DNA of 64,000 bases. Origin: Actinomycetes bacterium (GTDB lineage: Bacteria > Actinomycetota > Acidimicrobiia > Acidimicrobiales > Bog-793). Below are positions 57,101 to 62,430 of the stretch, in pieces. How positions within the stretch are numbered: the stretch's first letter is position 1; each line of letters opens with the position of its first letter. The stretch spans positions 79,825 through 143,824 of the forward strand of contig JAKABW010000004.1 of NCBI GenBank assembly GCA_021796535.1, read 5' to 3'. Made by a program: the position numbers and the translations under genes. Under the pieces are notes generated by a model. It saw only the letters and a list, made by a program, of their open reading frames with translations, searched no databases and was not told the DNA's origin.

Positions 57101-57130
57101 CCCGTGACCAAAAGTCCGGGTTTTTCTTTT
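57101..57130 (+). terminator. terminator after tRNA-Ser
   Basis: CCCG-T-GAC pairs with GTC-CGGG around CAAAA, with one bulged base, followed by TTTTTCTTTT. It lies 27 bases after the tRNA. Confidence 0.75.
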
Positions 57131-57252
57131 AGGTATATCCACGATAAAAATCTACACGCTGGCGTCTGGTTTTCTCCCGATGCCCAAGACGCCTTTCGCC
57201 ATTGAACGCGTTTTTAGTACTTTAGGAGTAGCGCGTCCGAACGGCTGAAGTC

Positions 57253-57283
57253 GTCATGCCCGCTTTGACGAATCGGGCATGAC
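57253..57283. repeat. 31-bp perfect inverted repeat
   Basis: GTCATGCCCG (57253-57262) and CGGGCATGAC (57274-57283) flank an 11-base centre. There is no T run on either side, so it is not a clear terminator. It lies 52 bases past the end of the membrane-protein gene. Confidence 0.6.
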
Positions 57284-57334
57284 ATCATAGTTCGTCAAGC
57301 GAAAGCTCTCGATAATAGGAACTCGAAAAAGATT

Positions 57335-58516
57335 CTAAGAGAGATCGGATTCCGAAATACCGGAATTTTCCTGATTGTCATCTGCGTCAGCACCCGTCCC
57401 GGCTTCACTGTCCTGTGTCTCCCTATCCATGGGAGACAAATCCTGCACATACGGAAGAGAGCCGAGCTCGGATCTGGCACCCGGGTCAGGCAACATCAAA
57501 TCTTGGCGCATGCCGCCAAAACCGCTTTGAAGAGTAGCTCCGTATTCCGGCACGGACTGAGAACCCGTTTGCCCGGACTCCTCTGCCGAATTTCCGAAAT
57601 ACTGGTTTGCGCTTTGACCGTAAGGAGGGGGGTCGGCGTTGTAAAAAACACCGGGGGAATTATTCGAGTTCCCGGAAAAAGGCGGCGTCTCCCGGCTGTC
57701 AACGGAAAGAGGTATGCCTATCGATACGGCCAATTGCTCCGGAGAAATGTTTTCTTTTTGCATTCTCAGGTCGGCGTAAAAAACAAAGGCGGCACAAGAG
57801 TTGATCGGAGCAAACAGAAAGGTGATTACCCCCAATATCGTAAAAGTGGGTCCGGCGGTAAGAGTGGTTTGGTTAGTTAAAACAACCAGTACGACGCTTC
57901 CTACAACGAGTTGCAATATCCCAAGCACCGTTTGCACCAAAAATATGCGCCCCTTGTTGTATCGCACCAATTGCCTGGATCTACGGTAAAAATCAAAAAA
58001 ATTAGGCTGGTTTTCAAAGGAAACACTCATCATCACTGGATAATTGAACAAAAGCCAAAAAACAGCCGGAACCACCAATAAAATATATCCGAAAACAAAA
58101 AATATACCTATTACAAGGGAAACAAAAAAAGCCTTGACTATGATATCGATCGGCACTCTCAAAACAGACCGGTCCGCCGGATTATAAGCAAAATATTCTG
58201 CGGCGATACTTTTTGCGGAAAATACCTGCCCCCAAAACATTCCCAACTCCCCTATTGCAAGCAAAAGAGGCAAGGGAAGCCTGTAGCTGACGGAAACCGA
58301 CTGCGGTTGTGCGGTTGTCGTAGCCGTCGTTTGGAAAAGATGAGAATCTCTTGTCAGTAGAAAAATCATCAAAATTCCAAGTATATAGGCGGGTAAACTC
58401 ATGACAAGCCACCTGAAGTATCCCCTCTTGGTCAAAGCAAAGACTTGTCGTAAAATGATCGGCACTCGAGTCTTCACTGTGGGTGCTTGACCCGATCCCC
58501 ACTTGTTATATACCAT
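57335..58516 (-). CDS. polytopic membrane protein with disordered C-terminus
   Basis: 393 residues from the ATG at 58516; a TTG six codons upstream is an alternative start. It has six hydrophobic segments in the first 270 residues, including LGILMIFLLT, KAFFVSLVIGIFFVFGYILL, LGILQLVVGSVVLVVL and ILGVITFLFAPINSCAAFVF. The pattern RSRQLVRYNKGRIF, with a cytoplasmic basic loop, recalls the glycerophosphodiester-phosphodiesterase membrane-domain-like proteins of actinobacteria. The last 120 residues are rich in Ser, Gly, Pro and acidic residues and are probably disordered. Function unknown. Confidence 0.75.
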   Translation of the reverse strand: MVYNKWGSGQAPTVKTRVPIILRQVFALTKRGYFRWLVMSLPAYILGILMIFLLTRDSHLFQTTATTTAQPQSVSVSYRLPLPLLLAIGELGMFWGQVFSAKSIAAEYFAYNPADRSVLRVPIDIIVKAFFVSLVIGIFFVFGYILLVVPAVFWLLFNYPVMMSVSFENQPNFFDFYRRSRQLVRYNKGRIFLVQTVLGILQLVVGSVVLVVLTNQTTLTAGPTFTILGVITFLFAPINSCAAFVFYADLRMQKENISPEQLAVSIGIPLSVDSRETPPFSGNSNNSPGVFYNADPPPYGQSANQYFGNSAEESGQTGSQSVPEYGATLQSGFGGMRQDLMLPDPGARSELGSLPYVQDLSPMDRETQDSEAGTGADADDNQENSGISESDLS

Positions 58517-58713
58517 AATGACAAATACTACCAAATAATAATTTAATTTCCCAATACTTATAAATATTTTACCAAAGGCCCAAGAATTATTAGACTAAAA
58601 TAGCTGTACAGAATATACTTTTATAAATTTATCAACAGATACAATTAGATAATGCTCTAAGGTATGGAATCGTAAGCAATTTTTTCGCTAGTATTGTGCT
58701 TACGAACAACAAT

Positions 58714-58787
58714 GCGCTCGTAGCCCAATTGGATAGAGCATCTGACTACGGATCAGAAGGTTGGGGGTTCGAGTCCCTCCGAGCGCG
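58714..58787 (+). tRNA. tRNA-Arg(ACG)
   Basis: The acceptor stem GCGCTCG pairs with CGAGCGC, discriminator G, no encoded CCA. Anticodon stem TCTGA/TCAGA with loop CTACGGA gives anticodon ACG. The T-arm carries TTCGAGT. It marks the end of ordered chromosomal genes; the sequence to the right is decayed and foreign-looking. No second copy of the tRNA 3' end is visible within the window. Confidence 0.94.
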
Positions 58788-59346
58788 CTAAGTTGGAACG
58801 GGGCATCTAACTAATGCTCCTGACTTCAAACACGACGCTCATCAAGCATGTAATTCGATAGTGTCCAAAATCCGAGCCTACCAGGACTAGCAGGGGGCGG
58901 GTGGCTTGCTCGTGTAAAAAGGGTGGCGGGGTCTCTGTCTGTGTGTGTCAACACAGCTTGCTTTTACTCTCGACGGACTAACCAACGCCCGGCCGGAGAG
59001 TACATACTTCTCACTGATCCGATGGCAACTGGCTTACACTCCAACAGATCCGACGTATAATTCGAAAACTCGGCGTCGCCGCGTGGAATTACCGTACCGT
59101 TGCTCTCCACGTTCTGGCCACAGCTTCGTGTCGATCGCTCTTGACAAGGCCGACTTCGCTCTCCCCGCAGTCGCCACTCGTCAAGACCGGAAGTGGGGCG
59201 GGGAATAGAAGCAGTCCGGCGGCCAGACACAAAATGTAACGTCGGGTTACATGCCGACTCGTATCGGTCTGCAAAGCCTCGGCCTCGAAGGACTCCGGTG
59301 GCGCTTTCCTAGCGCATCTCAAAGAGTATACGTAAGTAAGAGTTTT
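58788..59346. other. non-coding stretch after tRNA-Arg
   Basis: About 560 bp with several overlapping short frames, none recognisable. Base use differs from the genes to the left. It contains one palindrome, at 59235-59251. It may be decayed mobile DNA. Confidence 0.4.
59235..59251. promoter_or_regulatory. palindromic operator-like site
   Basis: TGTAAC and GTTACA flank five bases (TGTAACGTCGGGTTACA). Symmetric TGTAAC/GTTACA sites are typical of TetR-family operators, but no TetR gene is in view. Confidence 0.4.
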
Positions 59347-59391
59347 CTGTCAGTTTAGATTGACACGATCACGCTGTCAAACTACTGACAG
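59347..59391. promoter_or_regulatory. nested palindromes before the HTH pseudogene
   Basis: CTGTCAGT (59347-59354) mirrors ACTGACAG (59384-59391). Inside it, TTGACA (59360-59365) mirrors TGTCAA (59375-59380). Both share one centre near 59370. The site ends two bases before the GTG of the HTH frame, so it is probably the operator of the decayed operon. Confidence 0.55.
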
Positions 59392-59393
59392 AT

Positions 59394-59600
59394 GTGAACG
59401 TTAGCGACATCAGTGTGGACTTCTCGTCGAACGACCCCGCAGCTGGGCTTCGCGCCTCGCTGGCGCTTCATCGCCTGGCTGAGAGGGTCGAGGCAAACTA
59501 CGTCTCATTAGCCCGAAAAAAAGGGTGGTCGTGGCAGCAGATCGGAGACGCCCTGGCGTCACCCATCAGTCCGTACACGCCAAATACAAAAGGACATAAT
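59394..59600 (+). pseudogene. small HTH protein gene, frameshifted
   Basis: From a GTG, the frame reads DPAAGLRASLALHRLAERVE and KKGWSWQQIGDALA, matching the small actinobacterial HTH proteins whose genes precede Clp-N-domain genes. The frame then runs into unrelated residues. In the frame one base away, the same DNA continues as GVTHQSVHAKYKRT and a stop at about 59600, exactly the expected end of the helix-turn-helix. One base has therefore been lost near 59552 in the run CTGG (expected CTGGG). The original protein would be about 68 residues. Confidence 0.75.
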
Positions 59601-59601
59601 C

Positions 59602-60141
59602 ATGAACAGTAAGTCCGTTGAACCAGAGATGCTTCATGTTTGGGCCATCTATTTGCGGGCCAGTGAGGAGGCTCGTCACCGAGGAAATCGTTGAACCGGT
59701 ACTTAACACGTTCTGCTCGTCCTATTGGAGCACCCTTCAATCGAAACCCTCTTGGGCGTAAGTCTGCAGCAAGGTTGCCGGGCCTTAGAATCGCTAGATC
59801 AGGAAGCCCTAAGGACGTTGGGCATGAGGGCGCTCACCGAAGTCCCTGTGCTGGAGATGCACACTGTGCCAAGAAATCCGAGGTTTAGAACCGTCGCGTA
59901 AAAGGATAGGCCCCATCCGATGCCCGCGGCAAAGAAGGTACTCGAAAAGGCGGTAAAGCCCGATCACCGGAAGACCCATGTGACGGCTCAGCAGGTGCTG
60001 GCCCGGATACTCGCGCTCCGACCGCCAGATCCAGCGTCAGTACTACTCGACGCTTCCGGTGTGAACGCATCCGAGGTTCGCCGCCGATTGGATGCGGTCA
60101 CACTCAACGCGGAGCCGCTTAAAGGTCAGCTACGCCGATAA
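59602..60141 (+). pseudogene. protein with two Clp-N domains, three in-frame stops
   Basis: A single frame of 180 codons from ATG 59602 to TAA 60141 reads as a duplicated Clp-N protein. First repeat: RASEEARHRGNR, stop, TGT, stop, HVLLVLLEHP, where relatives have an IGTEHLLLGLL-like run. Then LDQEALRTLGMRAL and PRFRTVA, a third stop, and the second repeat MPAAKKVLEKAV, HVTAQQVLARIL and LLDASGVNASEVRRRLDAV. Apart from three point stops (TGA, TAA, TAA) the frame is intact, which suggests recent decay. It starts one base past the stop of the corrected HTH frame. Confidence 0.72.
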
Positions 60142-60230
60142 TGGCCATCGTCGAAACCAAGTCGTTGACGAAGCAATTCGGTGATATTCCGGCTGTCACG
60201 AATCTGTCGTCAACAGTGTGCAGCGACGTA
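60141..60230 (+). pseudogene. ABC transporter ATPase, N-terminal stub
   Basis: The ATG overlaps the last base of the Clp-N stop (TAATG). It reads MAIVETKSLTKQFGDIPAVT then NLSSTV, the standard first strand of an ABC ATPase (consensus of the type LTKRFGDxxAVxxLSFTV). Similarity ends at about 60216, before any Walker A. The rest of the gene is missing, replaced by the toxin-antitoxin segment. Confidence 0.6.
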
Positions 60231-60262
60231 GTTCGGGAAACGGTCACGATACCCACTAGCAA

Positions 60263-60284
60263 GTGGTACAATGAATCGTACCAC
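60263..60284. promoter_or_regulatory. operator/promoter of the toxin-antitoxin pair
   Basis: GTGGTAC (60263-60269) and GTACCAC (60278-60284) form a perfect inverted repeat with an eight-base centre, 20 bases before the antitoxin start. A TACAAT -10-like hexamer lies at 60267-60272 inside it. YefM-YoeB systems repress themselves from such palindromes. Confidence 0.7.
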
Positions 60285-60303
60285 TATCGAAGGGAGCTAG
60301 ACT

Positions 60304-60552
60304 GTGACAGTCACCGCCAGCGAGGCCCGCAAGAACCTGTTCCCGCTCATTGAGCAAGTCAACGACGACCACCAGCCGATCGAGATAACCTCTCGTCGGG
60401 GCGACGCCGTACTCGTGTCACGAGCCGACTGGGAAGCGCTAAACGAAACAGCAATGTTGCTGCGCGTGCCCGCTAATGCCCAGTGGTTGTTGGGGAGCTT
60501 GGCAGAGGCTCGCGCCGGAATACGCGAAGCGCACACCCTCGATCGGAGCTAA
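60304..60552 (+). CDS. yefM: antitoxin of the Phd/YefM family
   Basis: 82 residues from a GTG. The N-terminal DNA-binding domain is TVTASEARKNLFPLIEQVND, and ITSRRGDAVLVSRADWEALN follows. The C-terminal part (RAGIREAHTLDRS) would wrap the toxin. It overlaps neither neighbour: the toxin GTG follows its TAA with no gap. No stops or frameshifts, unlike the genes on both sides. Probably still functional as an addiction pair. Confidence 0.92.
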   Translation: MTVTASEARKNLFPLIEQVNDDHQPIEITSRRGDAVLVSRADWEALNETAMLLRVPANAQWLLGSLAEARAGIREAHTLDRS

Positions 60553-60837
60553 GTGCGCCTTGTCTTCACCCATCGCGGGTGGAAAGACTATGTCTGGTGG
60601 CAGGCGAATGACCGGGCTACTCTAAGACGAATCAATCGGCTAGCCGACGACACCCTACGTGATCCGACAGCAGGCATTGGCAAACCAGAGCCATTACGTC
60701 ATGTACTCTCGGGTTGTTGGTCACGACGGATCGATGAGGAACATCGGCTGGTATATCTCGTCGACGGCGAGGACTTGGTCATCCTTCAGGCCCGCTACCA
60801 CTACGAGACACAAAACATTGGGCGAGAGTACGAGTAG
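60553..60837 (+). CDS. yoeB: YoeB-type ribosome-dependent mRNA interferase
   Basis: 94 residues from a GTG directly after the antitoxin stop. The catalytic set of E. coli YoeB is conserved at identical positions: E46 in GKPEPL, R65 in EEHRLVY, H83 and Y84 in RYHY. It cuts mRNA in the ribosomal A site. E. coli YoeB ends at Y84; here ten further residues (ETQNIGREYE) follow, an uncommon extension that may affect activity. ARYHY replaces the usual CRYHY. Confidence 0.92.
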   Translation: MRLVFTHRGWKDYVWWQANDRATLRRINRLADDTLRDPTAGIGKPEPLRHVLSGCWSRRIDEEHRLVYLVDGEDLVILQARYHYETQNIGREYE

Positions 60838-61230
60838 GATCCGGACAGGTTGGTTAAAACATTGCGCTCGGCGGATAAGACCGAGGAAGATGCTGACGTG
60901 GTTCTCACAACCGGACACAAAGCTACAGAACAGACGTGGAACTCGGTAATCATCGACGAGAATTTCAGCCCCAAGGCGGAGACTGACAATGCTCAGGATT
61001 ACATGATGATTTCCCAAAAGAAATATACAACTGCGCCACTTGGTGTACAAGGGTGATCACCATACTGTCGACACAGGGTTCCCGCGCGAGCCGGATCGCA
61101 AGTCTTTTCGTCAACAACCCTTCGATTACCGCGGTCAGGTGCCTCGGAAAAACAGATAACGCTGGAGGACGATTTGAGTCTGCACACGACGGAGCCTAAT
61201 TCCTGATTTGCGCTGTCGGGACCTAAGAGC
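60838..61230. other. non-coding stretch after yoeB
   Basis: About 390 bp with short frames in several registers and no recognisable product. Probably decayed DNA belonging to the same rearranged segment. Confidence 0.35.
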
Positions 61231-61239
61231 AGATCCGCT

Positions 61240-61348
61240 AGCGTGGAGAACAAGTGGAGATCCTTTGCAAGAGATTTGCTGAAACTCGCACGAACCCAAG
61301 AGGTCTGACTCAACACAAACTTGCCGCTCTCGCCGGAGTTTTGCTCAT
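61240..61348 (+). pseudogene. XRE-type HTH remnant, frameshifted
   Basis: One frame gives RSFARDLLKLARTQ and then a stop. The next frame continues RGLTQHKLAALAGV from the same point. Joined, they give a classic Cro/C1 helix-turn-helix (ARDLLKLARTQ plus GLTQxxLAxLAGV). A one-base change near 61297 would restore it. Only the helix-turn-helix core is left. Confidence 0.4.
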
Positions 61349-61353
61349 GACGC

Positions 61354-61680
61354 GTGAGTACCGTTTCGGCTCGATCCGCTCGGCGGGATTGCAGGCGGGC
61401 TCTGTGGGATGCGATTGATGCCAGCCTCGGTGCGATTATCCATAATCAGGTCGGTAGCATCATCACCCTCTTAGCGTGGGGTCTCGTCGTTTACAACCTC
61501 CTTTTCGGCCTCGTTCCATCGCTCGGACGATTCACGCCAACCTGTGCCTCGGACGCACCCATGGGGCTCCGCGGCAATCACCTGCTCTCGCCTAGCGTCG
61601 GCGCTATCACGTTGTTAGATTGGGTTTGTCTACTCGGTATTATCGATATCACCGAGTAGGCAATGCGGGACATCAACTGA
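61354..61680 (+). pseudogene. ABC-2 transporter permease, C-terminal remnant
   Basis: The frame reads LGAIIHNQVGSIITLLAWGL, VVYNLLFGLVPSLGRFTP, then LLSPSVGAITLLDWVCLLGI and IDITE before a TAG at 61657. In the same frame AMRDIN and a stop follow at 61680. Actinobacterial ABC-2 permeases end in the same way (LLPPWAGALVLxGYA... and a final RRDIT-like tail). The N-terminal half of the protein is missing. With the ATPase stub at 60141 it brackets the TA pair. Confidence 0.55.
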
Positions 61681-61845
61681 CTGACTCAGTTCACTCCAGC
61701 GTCTCTATACCAGCCAATCAACTGCCGAGTTGCGGAGATAAAGGATGGACCAAGAAGAAGACCCCTTTTTGGAGAGGATCGTTGTGGTGACGAGATCCCA
61801 GAGGACCTAAGGCGGCGGGAGTCACCCTAAAAAAGATGCGAGCCG
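61681..61845. other. unassigned stretch before the transposase remnant
   Basis: About 165 bp with no recognisable frame; possibly the decayed middle of the transposase. Confidence 0.3.
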
Positions 61846-62240
61846 TCGCGGAATCGAAAGAAAAGCCCTTGAAGTTCTCTTGGCTGACGAGGATACTGTT
61901 CAAAAGAGAACCTCTCAAAAGCTGAAGAGACGGACATCGACATGTCGATAACCACAGGGCGAAAAGAGTCTCTCCCTCACCGCGTGAACCAATTCCTAAA
62001 AACGCTACACGCCGTAAACAAACAGACAGATGTCTTGAGAACCAAGGACACAAAGAAAGACTATTCAAGACGAAGGGTAATCGTTGAACCCGTCTTTGCA
62101 CAGATGAAGGTCAAACAAAAGACGGTCAAGCTTTCATCAAAACCGGGACCGGATTCCGGGCACACGTTACCTTATGCATGATTTCCCTGTGTCTAATGCG
62201 AATGCTTGAAGATAAAGGAAGTCCCGATATAGCTACCCCA
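61846..62240 (+). pseudogene. IS1182-type transposase, C-terminal remnant with frameshifts
   Basis: Pieces in three registers join into a DDE_Tnp_1 (IS1182-like) C-terminus. RGIERKALEVLLADE is in one frame. GYCSKENLSKAEETDIDMSI then TTGRKESLPHR and DYSRRRVIVEPVFAQMK are in the next. A tail TLCMISLCLMRMLEDKG is in a third. IVEPVFxQMK with the preceding LADxGYxSxENL is the family hallmark and contains the catalytic aspartate and glutamate. At least two frameshifts; no N-terminal half and no terminal inverted repeats seen. Confidence 0.65.
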
Positions 62241-62430
62241 AAGCTCCAGAGATAATTGCCTCAAACAAATTCTGTTCTCATTGGCAACAGGTCAAAGAAA
62301 TTCTTAATTCCACCACTACTTTCAGATGAGTTCAAAGAAATACAGCGTTCAATTGTAAGTTAGGGCAAAAGCAGCTTTAAATACCTATTCGCTGAAGATG
62401 GGAAATAGAATTTGTGATAGCTATTAGTGC
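62241..62430. other. AT-rich flank of the CRISPR array
   Basis: 190 bp between the transposase remnant and the first repeat, with no gene. It is AT-rich, as leaders often are, but the variant repeats next to it suggest it may instead be the leader-distal flank. Confidence 0.4.

Noticed and set aside
59394-59612. Treating the 72-codon frame as an intact short gene
   Set aside because: Its last 20 residues do not fit the family, while the adjacent frame supplies the exact expected ending, showing a frameshift.
58788-62430. tRNA-Arg as a proven attachment site of an integrated element
   Set aside because: No integrase gene and no second copy of the tRNA 3' end in the window; kept only as a possibility.
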